A stretch of DNA of 64,000 nucleotides from PSRI01 sp041484195 (GTDB taxonomy: Bacteria; Bacteroidota; Bacteroidia; Chitinophagales; Chitinophagaceae), in contig JBGPHC010000005.1 of the NCBI GenBank assembly GCA_041484195.1, positions 1 to 64,000 on the forward strand, written 5' to 3'. Position numbers and translations under genes: made by a program. Below the pieces are notes generated by a model that did not search any database, had not been told where the DNA came from, and saw only the letters and a program-made list of their open reading frames with translations. Below, piece by piece: positions 44,270 through 54,800 of this stretch. How positions within the stretch are numbered: the first letter of the stretch is position 1; every line of letters begins with the position of its first letter.

Positions 44270-44845
44270 ATGAGAAAGTTGATTTTTCAAATGATGGTCT
44301 CGGTAGATGGCCATTTTGAGGGCCCCGGGAAAGAACTGGACTGGCACCAGGTGGATGAAGAATTCAACGTTTATGCAAACGATCTTCTCGGGAAAGCGGA
44401 CCTGCTGGTATTCGGGAGGATGACTTTTGAACTTATGGCGGCATATTGGCCAGGGGCCTCCGCGATCGAGAATGATCCGATCATTGCCGGGAAAATGAAC
44501 GAACTTCCCAAGATCGTCTTTTCAAGAACACTGAAAAAGACTGGCCCTGCCTCGCCTGAAAGAGTTTGGAAAAATTCCAGGCTGATGGAAGGTGGTTTGG
44601 AGGAGGAAATCATGAAATTGAAAGGGATTCCGGGAAAAGACATGGTAATATTTGGAAGTTCCTGCCTCGCTTTGAATTTGATGAAGTCTGGTCTGATTGA
44701 TGAATACAGGATCATCGTGAACCCAATTGCTCTGGGCAAGGGGAAATCGGTTTTTGCAGGCCTGGACCAGAGAATTCATCTGAAACTTAGGAGCGTAAGG
44801 CAATTCAAATCAGGAAATGTATTGCTGCACTACTCACCAGGCTGA
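44270..44845 (+). CDS. Dihydrofolate-reductase-like (RibD C-terminal) protein
   Basis: The 191-residue protein starts MRKLIFQMMVSVDGHFEGPG (44270), with a frame extending to 44246. The RibD_C/DHFR-like fold is shown by VSVDGHFEG, DLLVFGRMTFELMAAYWP, KIVFSRTLKKTG, DMVIFGSSCLALNLMKSGLIDEY and VNPIALGKGKSVF. Members are NADPH-dependent reductases of uncertain substrate, common in Bacteroidota. It lies divergent to the GlxA-type regulator. Confidence 0.92.
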   Translation: MRKLIFQMMVSVDGHFEGPGKELDWHQVDEEFNVYANDLLGKADLLVFGRMTFELMAAYWPGASAIENDPIIAGKMNELPKIVFSRTLKKTGPASPERVWKNSRLMEGGLEEEIMKLKGIPGKDMVIFGSSCLALNLMKSGLIDEYRIIVNPIALGKGKSVFAGLDQRIHLKLRSVRQFKSGNVLLHYSPG

Positions 44846-44932
44846 AGGTGGAGGAAAGTAAATAATCGGATTGAATGCGAGTATTTTTCTCCTGAATTCT
44901 TTGGATAAAATTTGAGCGCTCGTGATTGCGGA

Positions 44933-45211
44933 TCAGCAAAAGGGCAGGGGTCTGAAATCGGGATCAACATTCACGAATTCACGAATACTATTGCCATCTT
45001 CATAAATGGCTATAATGGATTTTTTGGTGAGGTCTGTGAGCGGGCGGAGGCGCAGGATCTTGGTCACGATATCGCGCCGGTTGACCCAGGTAAACCGGTC
45101 TTCTACTTTTTGATATTCATCGAGGGAAAATACCAATTCGCCGGACTTCAGGATATGAACAGTAGTAACAGCTCCCAGGTTGGGAATGTCATATGAGTTG
45201 AAACTATTCAT
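44933..45211 (-). CDS. Hypothetical small protein
   Basis: The 92-residue protein starts MNSFNSYDIPNLGAVTTVHI and ends NVDPDFRPLPFC; it has no signal peptide or membrane helix. On the minus strand an exact -7 element, TAGATTTG, lies at 45252-45259, about 40 bp before the ATG. This supports a real gene. No family recognised. Confidence 0.6.
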   Translation of the reverse strand: MNSFNSYDIPNLGAVTTVHILKSGELVFSLDEYQKVEDRFTWVNRRDIVTKILRLRPLTDLTKKSIIAIYEDGNSIREFVNVDPDFRPLPFC

Positions 45212-45956
45212 AAGAAGAAGTTGAAAGGAAGTGAAAAATCGAAACTTGATTCAAATCTAGCCTTTAAAAATTGATAGAGATTAACCATTTATCCACATAC
45301 TGTTAGTTACTCAGGACTTGAAAACTTAGCCTTTGCCATTCCGGAATGTATGACTGGATTTTCAATCAGGGATTGATTTTCAAACGCGAATAATTCCTTT
45401 GCTCTTCCTTCAAACAGAAGATCCCCTTGCTTGGGGATCTGTACAGTTACGGTTTGTTTCTTAGAGGTTAGAACGGCTGCCATTCCTAGTCTGCAAGAGC
45501 GTTCGTTTGAAACATAATGCTACAATTTTATGATGATGCCTGCTATACGTAGTTATACGTAATCTTGGGCATTCTTTTTTTAATTTCGGTTCATGCTATC
45601 CCGAACCTGGTGAATACATTCGAAAAAACCAAATTGATTCCGGTTGTGGCAGGTATAAAAATGAAAGACGATTAATGGGGAAAGCGCATCTCCTTAATTT
45701 GAATTGATATGCCCTGCGGATTGTCAAAAAAATCAGTGAGCGAGAAATCAAAAACCGGACTGTTCAGACAAAGAATGTCCCGCAGCGAACAGAACACAAG
45801 AAAGGAGCGGAGTCAATTATTTCCCCCTCTGTTTCAAACTTCTTGAGTTATTGAAGTTGGCCTGTAAGCCCGGGGTCTGATCCGATCAAAACCCCTCGAA
45901 GCCATTCTAACTATTTAGCCATCCATTTTAGAATATTTGAAGTATCTTGCAACATT
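45212..45956. other. Intergenic, no gene recognised
   Basis: This 745-bp region contains the -7 element of the upstream minus-strand gene at 45252-45259 and a strong stem-loop at 45419-45440. Short open frames (for example one ending KLIPVVAGIKMKDD near 45673) are too short to call. The stretch 45690-45900 has no recognisable feature. Confidence 0.5.
45419..45440. other. Stem-loop (8-bp perfect stem)
   Basis: AGATCCCC (45419-45426) and GGGGATCT (45433-45440) flank a TTGCTT loop. There is no U-run immediately after either arm, so a simple intrinsic terminator is doubtful. No gene end is near (the closest is about 200 bp away), so it may belong to an untranslated RNA. Confidence 0.55.
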
Positions 45957-46316
45957 GTGGCAATTTTCTTGATAAGGGGACCCATCATATCGCGCATTAC
46001 TGCAGTCTTGATGCTGATTATTTTCGCATACAGCATCACGCCAAAGATCACACTGCACAATATAATCGCACGCCATAAAGACACGGACTCTGGCCGAACT
46101 GATGGAAAGACCATACAGTTCAACCAGGCAGGTTTTCGATGTGATGTCGATAACCTGGTAGTGCATGCGCCGTTTCTCAGTTATAATTCATTTGTCAGCT
46201 TCGATATTTCTCCCATTCATATCACCCGGCAACAAAAGGTGATTCGCCATTTTTTTCCCAAGGTTAATATTGATTTTGGACTTCGGGGACCTCCTTCTTC
46301 AGGCATATTAATCTGA
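45957..46316 (+). CDS. Small exported protein upstream of TonB receptor
   Basis: The 119-residue frame starts at a GTG; an ATG at 46011 (MLIIFAYSITPK) is the alternative. A hydrophobic N-terminal segment (ISRITAVLMLIIFAYSITP) could be a signal peptide. The rest includes HNIIARHKDTD, GFRCDVDNLVVHAPFL and HFFPKVNIDFGLRGPP. This resembles the small His/Cys-containing proteins often found just before Bacteroidota metal-type TonB receptors. It ends 135 bp before the receptor start. Confidence 0.6.
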   Translation: MAIFLIRGPIISRITAVLMLIIFAYSITPKITLHNIIARHKDTDSGRTDGKTIQFNQAGFRCDVDNLVVHAPFLSYNSFVSFDISPIHITRQQKVIRHFFPKVNIDFGLRGPPSSGILI

Positions 46317-46451
46317 AATGCCTGGCTTACAGCGGCTCATTTGTGAAAGCCGGGGTATTTACTAATCTCCTTATTTTTTTCAGGTGAATCATTCAATTAC
46401 AGCGATTATTCTCAAACATCGGCTGAAAGCCATCATTCAAAATTATTATTT

Positions 46452-48965
46452 ATGAGATTAAATATATTTCATCTCTTATTCATATTTATAGGGTCATGCA
46501 GCACCTGTTCATTTGCATTTTCGCAGAGCGCATACCTGCACCCGGTCAAGAGAGATCTGAATCCGGAACCGGGTACCCTGAGCGGCAGGGTCACTGAATC
46601 GGAGAGTGGGGCTGCTTTAGCAGGGGCTTCGATTTATATACCTGATCTCAAACTGGGCGTGATCGCTGATTCAGGCGGGTACTACCATTTTAAGGGATTG
46701 CCAGCGGGAAATTACCTGGTGCAGGTGCAGTATATAGGGTATAAAACAATTACGAAAAATGTATTCATAAATGGTAAGACGTCGGAGGATTTTGTACTCA
46801 CTTCATTCGCGCTGGAGGAAAGCCCGGTGGTTATAACGGGATTGTCGAAAGCCACGCAGATCAAGAGAAGCCCCGTGCCTGTGGTAGCAATCAACCATGA
46901 TTATCTTGCAGGGAATATCAGTACCAATATTATTGACGCCATTGCCAAAGTGCCGGGTGTGAACGCACTCACCACGGGCCCAAATGTTTCGAAGCCATTC
47001 ATTCGGGGGCTGGGGTTCAACCGCATCCTGACATTATATGACGGCATTCGACAGGAAGGACAGCAATGGGGCGATGAACATGGGATCGAAGTGGATCAAT
47101 ACGGTATAGACAGGATTGAAGTGATCAAGGGGCCGGCCAGTCTCACTTATGGCTCGGATGCTCTGGCGGGTGTGGTGAATCTCATTCCCACGCAACCAGC
47201 GCCCGAGGGAAAAATGACTGGTGAAATTCTCGCGGGATACATGTCCAATAATGGTGAATTTGGCGGTTCAGGAATGTTGGGCGCAACCAAAAATGGTTTT
47301 GAATGGATGGGGAGGATATCGCATAAGGAGGCGACCAACTATCGCGATAAAATTGATGGCAGAGTGTATAACACGGGTTTCCACGAAACAGACGCGAATC
47401 TCGCTCTCGGATTACACCGCGATTGGGGATATTCCCATTTGGACCTTTCCCTGGTTGATGATACTCAGGAAATTCCGGATGGCAGCAGGGACTCGGTCAC
47501 AAGGAAATTCACGAAACAGATTACGGAAGATGATTTGTACCGCCCGATAGTAAGCGATGCGGAATTGGCATCCTACAAAATACCGCCCGTCCACCAGCGT
47601 GTGCAGCATTTTAGAATTTATTCATCCAATAATTTTACCATGGGACCCGGCAGATTACTGGTAAATGTGGGATTTCAAAATAGCCGGCGGCGTGAATTCA
47701 GCCATCCCGAAATGCCCGATGTTCCCGGCCTTTTCCTTCAATTGAATACTATTTCATACGATTTAAAATATCAGATTCGTGATTTGGACGGATGGAATCC
47801 GGTTTTCGGTATCAATGGAATGTACCAGGATAATAATGTGACCAGGGGAACTGAATTTGTGATCCCCTCTTTCAAACAATTCGACATAGGTCCATTTGCC
47901 ATGGTCCGAAAAACATTCAACAAGCTCGATATTTCGGGCGGCCTCAGGTTTGACAGCCGTGATTTCAATAATAAGGAACTATACAGCAAGCCGGATCCTG
48001 TTACGGGATTTGACAAGGCTGTGTCGGGTACGGACACGGCTGGCTCGGATAAACTTTTTTCAAATTACAAACAAGGCTTCTCAGGAATTTCGGGCAGTGC
48101 TGGCGCCACCTATAATTTTACCGAGAAATTTTCCCTGAAGGCCAATATCGCAAGGGGATACCGTTCCCCCAATATTTCAGAGATCTCAGCCAACGGGGTG
48201 CACCCCGGAACCAATATTTACCAGATCGGGAACCCGGATTTCAAGCCGGAATTCAGTCTGCAGGAGGATATCGGCATGGAGTTCACTTCAAAATACGCTG
48301 CCATATCCATCAGCCTGTTTAACAACAGTATCAATAATTATATATACAATCAAAGATTGATCGGCTCCGGTGGTGCTGATTCTGTACTGGTGCCCGGCAA
48401 TCAGACTTATAAATTTCAGCAGGGCAAGGGGCAACTCTATGGTGGAGAAGCCAGTATTGATATTCATCCTGTAAAAATGCTCCATTTCGAAAACAGCATA
48501 TCCGTCGTGTATGGAAGGAATAAAGGGCTGGATCCCAAACTGGAATCAGACAGCAACCGATACCTGCCTTTTATGCCACCCCTGCATGGGATTTCTGAGA
48601 TCCGCTATGATTTTGAATCGAAGGCGCACCATATAGTACATGGTTTCCTGAAATTGCAACTGAGTTATTACGCAAGGCAGGACAGGGTTTATCTCGCGGA
48701 TAATACCGAGACCCCCACAAAGGGTTATGCCCTGGTCAATGCAGGTGTAGGCGCCGGATTCACTAACGCCAGGGGAAAGACGATCTTCAACCTGTATATT
48801 ATGGGTAATAACTTATTTGATGTGGCCTACCAGGATCATCTCAGCCGCCTCAAATATTTTGAGTTTTATCCGGGAGATCCCAGGGATCATTCAGGCATTT
48901 ACAATATGGGAAGAAACATTGAATTCAAAGTGGATTTTCCCCTGAGTTTCCAGTTGAAAAATTGA
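46452..48965 (+). CDS. TonB-dependent outer-membrane receptor with carboxypeptidase-regulatory domain
   Basis: The 837-residue receptor has a signal peptide (MRLNIFHLLFIFIGSCSTCSF) and a CarboxypepD_reg-like domain (about 40-120, LSGRVTESESGAALAGASI). The plug follows (IIDAIAKVPGVNAL, GLGFNRILTLYDGIRQ, DRIEVIKGPASLTYGSDALAG), then a 22-stranded-type barrel ending in an aromatic-rich last strand (NIEFKVDFPLSFQLKN). There is no SusD neighbour, so siderophore, metal or vitamin uptake is more likely than glycan import. The small upstream protein supports a metal-type system. Confidence 0.93.
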   Translation: MRLNIFHLLFIFIGSCSTCSFAFSQSAYLHPVKRDLNPEPGTLSGRVTESESGAALAGASIYIPDLKLGVIADSGGYYHFKGLPAGNYLVQVQYIGYKTITKNVFINGKTSEDFVLTSFALEESPVVITGLSKATQIKRSPVPVVAINHDYLAGNISTNIIDAIAKVPGVNALTTGPNVSKPFIRGLGFNRILTLYDGIRQEGQQWGDEHGIEVDQYGIDRIEVIKGPASLTYGSDALAGVVNLIPTQPAPEGKMTGEILAGYMSNNGEFGGSGMLGATKNGFEWMGRISHKEATNYRDKIDGRVYNTGFHETDANLALGLHRDWGYSHLDLSLVDDTQEIPDGSRDSVTRKFTKQITEDDLYRPIVSDAELASYKIPPVHQRVQHFRIYSSNNFTMGPGRLLVNVGFQNSRRREFSHPEMPDVPGLFLQLNTISYDLKYQIRDLDGWNPVFGINGMYQDNNVTRGTEFVIPSFKQFDIGPFAMVRKTFNKLDISGGLRFDSRDFNNKELYSKPDPVTGFDKAVSGTDTAGSDKLFSNYKQGFSGISGSAGATYNFTEKFSLKANIARGYRSPNISEISANGVHPGTNIYQIGNPDFKPEFSLQEDIGMEFTSKYAAISISLFNNSINNYIYNQRLIGSGGADSVLVPGNQTYKFQQGKGQLYGGEASIDIHPVKMLHFENSISVVYGRNKGLDPKLESDSNRYLPFMPPLHGISEIRYDFESKAHHIVHGFLKLQLSYYARQDRVYLADNTETPTKGYALVNAGVGAGFTNARGKTIFNLYIMGNNLFDVAYQDHLSRLKYFEFYPGDPRDHSGIYNMGRNIEFKVDFPLSFQLKN

Positions 48966-49122
48966 TCCGGAGAGTGGAGCGGGGAATGTTTAGTAACCCC
49001 TTGCATACCAATGGCTGACTAAATACCTTTAAATAAATACGATGTTAATGCGGAATGCACATTTTTTTTGCAGAAATTGTTGACTTAAATTACATAGAGG
49101 CATATTTACTAAAATTTCAACC

Positions 49123-51333
49123 TTGAAAACGGCTAGAGGAATACATCTGCTTTGGATTTGTTTGACACTCTTCTCTTGCGTGGAAGGCCTTGGTCAGCAA
49201 GCCAGTTTACCCACTGGTGAACGTTGCGGATTGGGAATCGTAATGGAAAAATATTTCCGGCAACATCCTGAGTATAAATCGGAATTTGAAAAGCGACAGC
49301 AGGCTTTTCAGGCCAGGTATGAGACCATGCTTCGCCAAAAAGCTGCCGCACCGGCATTGTTGCAACGTGCCAACGCAATCATGACAATTCCAGTAGTAGT
49401 GCATATCGTGTTGCCCGATCCGTCTATTGTTACCGATGATCAGGTACAATCGGAAATAGACGTGCTCAATGCGGATTATGCCGGACTAAACGCGGATTCC
49501 ACGAATATTCCACCCGCATTCAAGGGAGTCTTCGGGAAGAGCCAGATTCGCTTTTGTCTTGCGGAGCATGACCCGACCGGAGAGTCCAGCAATGGGATCG
49601 TAAGAGTCAGTTCCGGTACCGTTTCGGTAGCCGGCCAAAATGATCCGGTGAAATCTTCTTCATCCGGAGGATCTGACGCCTGGAATATTTCAAAATATCT
49701 AAATATCTGGGTTTGCGATATGCAGGGTGGTTTGTTGGGCTATTGTTTCCTGCCCCAAACGCCTGGCCTTCCCGATGCGGAAGTAGGCGTGGTGAATAAT
49801 TATACTGCATTCGGAACTATCGGTACCGCACAAGCGCCCTATGATAAAGGCCGCACTGCCACGCACGAGATCGGCCACTATTTCAACCTGATCCATATTT
49901 GGGGAGCCTCGGGATGCGATGCTTCCTGTACCGATAGTGATGGTGTGGACGACACGCCAAACCAGAATGCCTGCACATTTGGAGCACCCGCCTTTCCCTT
50001 AACTGATGTGTGCAACACGGTGGCGCCTGGCATCATGTTCATGAACTACATGGATTATTCGGATGATGGAGCAATGTGCCTTTTCACACAGGAGCAGGCT
50101 GACAGAATGGAAACGGCGCTTACCACACTGCCTGACCGAACCCCCCTGCTGAGTTCCGACGGTTGTACGCCAGCGATAGTGTATAACATAGATGCCAGGG
50201 CAAAATCAGTTTCTGAACCGGGAAAGAATGTCATTATTTGTGGCAATACCATTATTCCAAGAGTCGTGATCAAGAACTCCGGCAGCACCGTACTTAGTTC
50301 CGTAATATTAAATGTGTCGGTAGATGGACAGGCGCCCGTAACTACTGACCTAAATATCAACCTGGCTCCATTCACCGAAATAACCGTGTCTTCAAATACG
50401 GTCACCGCAACGGGTGGCAGTCATGCCCTGAAGGTTTACACTTCATTGCCCAACGGAGTAGCCGATCAGAATGCAGCCAACGACACCACTAATTCCGTTT
50501 TTTCAATAAGCGATATAAAGCCCACACCCATAACCGAAGGCTTTGAACTTGCCGCTTTCCCAGCGAATTCCTGGAGCAATGGCACCAACTCTTCCAATGC
50601 GACTTTCAATTGGAAGCGTGTTACCAATGCGCGCCATTCGGGAACGGCTTCTGCTAAGATTGACAATTACAATTTGAATGTACCGGGAGGATATGCGGAT
50701 CTCAGAACGCCGCAATTGCAGGTGCCATTGGGTATTGACTCCATGAAGATGACCTTCTGGATGGCGGCAGCTCTATACGACAACAACACCTCCGATACTT
50801 TGGAAGTGCTGATCTCAAATGACTGCGGACAGACTTATTCTTCGGCTTACAAGAAATGGGGTCAGGCACTCAACACGCATGGGAATGGTCTGTATGTCAC
50901 CAGTGATTACGTTCCCGTTTCCAGCGAATGGAGACAAGACACCGTGGATCTCACGCCTTTTGTAGTGGGCAGGAGCGGGAATTTCATCCTCACATTCAGG
51001 GATATCAACAATTACGGCAATAATATTTATTTGGATGATGTAAACGTCCGCACACGGACCCTGCCCGCACGGCTCAAGAGCAGCGGTTATCTTCTTAGCC
51101 CCAATCCGTTCACTTCTCAATTCATCATTCAGAATTTTCCATCGGCGGGAAACCTGAAGAGTATCGCGATTTATAATAGTGTGGGACAAATTGTATGGTA
51201 CCGAACCTATAGCCTTGGCACGGCCGATAATTATATTCCCGTTTACCTGGGCAATGTGGCGGCTGGCATTTACAATGTTCACATGATCTACAAAGACAAA
51301 GTGGTGAATGACCGTATTGTGAAAATGAATTGA
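49123..51333 (+). CDS. Secreted M43 (pappalysin-like) metalloprotease with T9SS sorting domain
   Basis: The 736-residue protein starts at TTG (no ATG fits before the signal peptide GIHLLWICLTLFSCV). The catalytic zinc motif HEIGHYFNLIH (His248, Glu249, His252, His258) and Met-turn NYMDYS near residue 310 identify the M43 family. CDASCTDSDGVDDTPNQ is a typical following segment. A CARDB-like and a jelly-roll-like region (about 350-640) precede a C-terminal T9SS type A sorting domain (LSPNPFTSQFII, AGIYNVHMIY, DRIVKMN). It is predicted to be secreted or surface-attached. Confidence 0.92.
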   Translation: MKTARGIHLLWICLTLFSCVEGLGQQASLPTGERCGLGIVMEKYFRQHPEYKSEFEKRQQAFQARYETMLRQKAAAPALLQRANAIMTIPVVVHIVLPDPSIVTDDQVQSEIDVLNADYAGLNADSTNIPPAFKGVFGKSQIRFCLAEHDPTGESSNGIVRVSSGTVSVAGQNDPVKSSSSGGSDAWNISKYLNIWVCDMQGGLLGYCFLPQTPGLPDAEVGVVNNYTAFGTIGTAQAPYDKGRTATHEIGHYFNLIHIWGASGCDASCTDSDGVDDTPNQNACTFGAPAFPLTDVCNTVAPGIMFMNYMDYSDDGAMCLFTQEQADRMETALTTLPDRTPLLSSDGCTPAIVYNIDARAKSVSEPGKNVIICGNTIIPRVVIKNSGSTVLSSVILNVSVDGQAPVTTDLNINLAPFTEITVSSNTVTATGGSHALKVYTSLPNGVADQNAANDTTNSVFSISDIKPTPITEGFELAAFPANSWSNGTNSSNATFNWKRVTNARHSGTASAKIDNYNLNVPGGYADLRTPQLQVPLGIDSMKMTFWMAAALYDNNTSDTLEVLISNDCGQTYSSAYKKWGQALNTHGNGLYVTSDYVPVSSEWRQDTVDLTPFVVGRSGNFILTFRDINNYGNNIYLDDVNVRTRTLPARLKSSGYLLSPNPFTSQFIIQNFPSAGNLKSIAIYNSVGQIVWYRTYSLGTADNYIPVYLGNVAAGIYNVHMIYKDKVVNDRIVKMN

Positions 51334-51869
51334 TTCCAGATCCCAAGCATTCGTTTATGCTGATTGGAAATTGAGCGAACTTATTTCATATACTGCTGAC
51401 CATTGCAGGGTTATATTTTATTCAATGATCCTTCAGGATGTCCTGAGTGGATTTCAATTCGCGTTTGTATTTCAAACAAAATGAAATTTAAAAATATCCA
51501 ACCAGGCTTTTGGGGCCAGGATGGGTTCGCCCAGGTTTAATTTAAGCATTATAGAAAATTGAAATGACCCAATCCTGCACGGGTATCGCCTGAGGATTAG
51601 CGGTTATTCTCCCCGCTCCGGAAAATTCCCTTAAATTTGAATCTAGCCGATCCTGCTTTAGAGAAAGTATCGTCCATGTCTTGTCTTATCCGGGCTGCAT
51701 TCGGGAATTTGGCAACTGCCCTGGGCTTCTTCAGGGTTCTTCATGAATTATTGCCTTAGTTTTACTGCAGGACCATGCTCCGGAAATCGGTTTGGGGTAG
51801 CAAGACATTGCCCTTGAAGAAAATAATAATTCAAATTTCCTGTGATCCGGATTCTTTCCTGGCCGGGTA
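51334..51869. other. Intergenic, nothing recognised
   Basis: This 536-bp region lies between the protease and the giant glucan synthase. It has no open frame with a recognisable start or family, and no repeat or strong hairpin was noticed. Confidence 0.5.
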
Positions 51870-54800
51870 TTGTCGTCACTTAAAATTGTTCATGATTTGA
51901 AAGCAAATGCGCTCCAGGAATTACTGTCTCAAATTGGAATATCCTCTCCTGAAGATAATCTCCTTCGAAAGTATGCCAAGGAAAAGCCGCCCTTGCGGTT
52001 GGAATTATTCAGCGCCGACCAAATGGAGCAATTTGCGGGTGGGCTTGCTGCTAAACATAAAGTCATTACCGGACAATTATCGGAGCATCTTTTAAAACGG
52101 CTCGCAGACAATGAGGAAGTCCTGATTGAAGTGCACAACCTGCTTACGGAGGCGGTGATTGCAAATAATGCTATCGTCCCGGCAGGAGAATGGTTGCTGG
52201 ATAATTTCTACCTGATTGAGGAGCAGATCCGGACCGGGAAAAAACATTTACCCAAGGGGTATAGTGAAGTTTTACCAAGGCTTGTCAGCGGGCCCTCCCG
52301 CGACCTGCCGCGTGTGTATGATATTGCCATTGAAATTATTTCGCACAGTGACGGCAGGGTGGACCTGCAGAGTCTGACACAATTTATTACTGCATATCAG
52401 GCGGTGAGTCCCCTGAACCTGGGGGAACTCTGGGCTATTCCCATCATGCTTCGCCTGGCTCTCATAGAAAATCTCCGGAGGGTTGCCGCCAGGATTGCCG
52501 TTGACAGGATCTACCAGAACCTGGCCACTTTTTGGGCGGAACAGATGGTGGAAACTGCGGAGAAGGATCCCAAGAGTCTGATCCTGGTAATTGCTGACAT
52601 GGCCAGGTCAGGCCCCCCAATGGAAAGCGCATTTGTAGCGGAACTCACGCGGCGATTGCAGGGCAGGGGACCATCACTGGCGCTTCCCCTGAGTTGGATA
52701 GAACAGAGGCTGACGGAGACCGGCGTCAATACGCTGGAGATGGTATATGCCGAAAACCAGAAGCAGGCAGCCGACCAGGTATCCATGAGCAACAGTATCA
52801 ACAGCCTTCGATTCCTGGGCACTACGGATTGGCGGGATTTCGTGGAGGCTCAGAGTGTTGTGGAGAGAATATTACGGGAAGATATAGACGCAGTTTATGA
52901 GAAGATGGATTTTTCCACTCGTGATTCTTATCGGCATGTGGTGGAAAGAATTGCAAGGAACAGCCGTTCATCAGAAGAGGAGGTGGCAGTGATGGCCATC
53001 CATCTCGCAAGGGAGGGTGGTGCAGGCGAAAAAAAGGATCTCAAGAGATCCCATGTGGGTTATTACCTGGTGGGAGCGGGCCTGCGTCAACTGGAAAGTA
53101 TGGCCCGGATTCAGTCTTCGATTTCGGAGAAATTTGTGAGGTGGGTGTTCCGGTATCCTTTGTCCATTTATGGAGGGCTGCTATGCTTGCTCATCTTTCT
53201 GTTGGTGGGGATCGCAATGAGTAAAGCCTATTCAGAAGGGGTGCGGGAAAGCCTGCTAATTGCAGTAGGCATCGTTGCCCTGGTATGTGCCACGCAGATT
53301 GCCCTTACCCTGGTGAACTGGATGGTGACATTGATAATAAAACCGGGGCTGTTGCCCCGGCTCGATTTCTCCAAAGGCATACCAGAGGATTGCAGGACCC
53401 TGGTAGTGATTCCCACCATGTTATTTACCCAGACTGAAACTGAAAGACTGGTGGAAGATCTGGAAGTGAGATACCTGGCTAACGTTAATGAAAACCTGCA
53501 TTTCGGCCTCCTAACGGACCTTCCAGACGCCAACGCTCAAACGAAACCGGGAGATGATGAACTCGTGGATACGGCCCGGGAGGGTATCGAGATCCTCAAC
53601 CGAAAATATGGCCGCGAAAAGAATGATGTATTTTTCCTTTTTCACAGACCCCGCTTATGGAACGCGCACGACCGGGTCTGGATGGGTTACGAACGCAAGA
53701 GGGGTAAACTCGGAGCTTTGAATGCCCTGATCGGGGGTGAAGGAGGGGATGCATTTTCAGTAATTGTTGGGGAACGACGACTCATCTCCCAGATAAGATA
53801 TGTTATCACCCTGGACACGGATACCCAGTTACCCAGGGATTCGGCGAGGCAAATGATTGCCACCATGGCCCACCCTTTGAACCATGCAGTTTACAATGAA
53901 AAAAAGAAAAGGGTCACTGAAGGCTCTGGAATTCTGCAACCACGCGTTGGCGTTAGCTTGCCCGGTTCCGGCAGGTCGCTTTATGCGAAGATCCATGGAA
54001 ACGAACCGGGAATCGATCCCTATACGCGGGCGGTATCGGACGTTTACCAGGACCTGTTTGGAGAAGGTTCATTCATAGGGAAGGGTATTTATGAGGTGGC
54101 CTGCTTTGAAAAAGCCCTGAAAGGACGTCTGCCTGACAATCATATCCTGAGTCATGACTTGCTGGAAGGTTGTTATGCGCGTGCGGGGTTGATATCCGAT
54201 GTTCAGTTATATGAAGAATATCCTTCCAGCTATCTGGCAGATGTGAAACGCCGGCATCGTTGGATCAGGGGAGACTGGCAGATAGCCGACTGGGTTTTAC
54301 CCTGGGTTCCCATACCGGGAAGGCATCTACGCAAAAACCCTTTATCGTCCCTTTCGCGGTGGAAGATATTCGATAACCTTCGCCGCAGCCTGGTTTCACC
54401 TGCACTCATGCTCTTACTGATTTTATGCTGGACGGTGCTGCCGTCAGCCTGGTTCTGGACCATTGCGGTGATCGCCGTGATAATGGTGCCCTCCATGATT
54501 ACCTCATTTTGGAATATGCTTAACAAGCATAAGGAAGTGTTGTTTTGGGAGCATATCAAGAATTCCATCCAGGCAGCCGGAAGTAATTTTGTGCAAAATG
54601 TACTCACGCTTGCCTGCCTTCCATACGAGGCATTGTACAGTGGCCAGGCGATCCTGGTCACCAATTGGCGGCTACTGATTTCACACCGCCGTCTGCTGGA
54701 ATGGAATCCTTCCGGGAATTTAAGGCGAAGCAGCAAGGGCACTACTCTTGCGGGCATCTATACTTCCGCGTTAGCAATCTGCCCGCTGTCTGCCCTCGCA

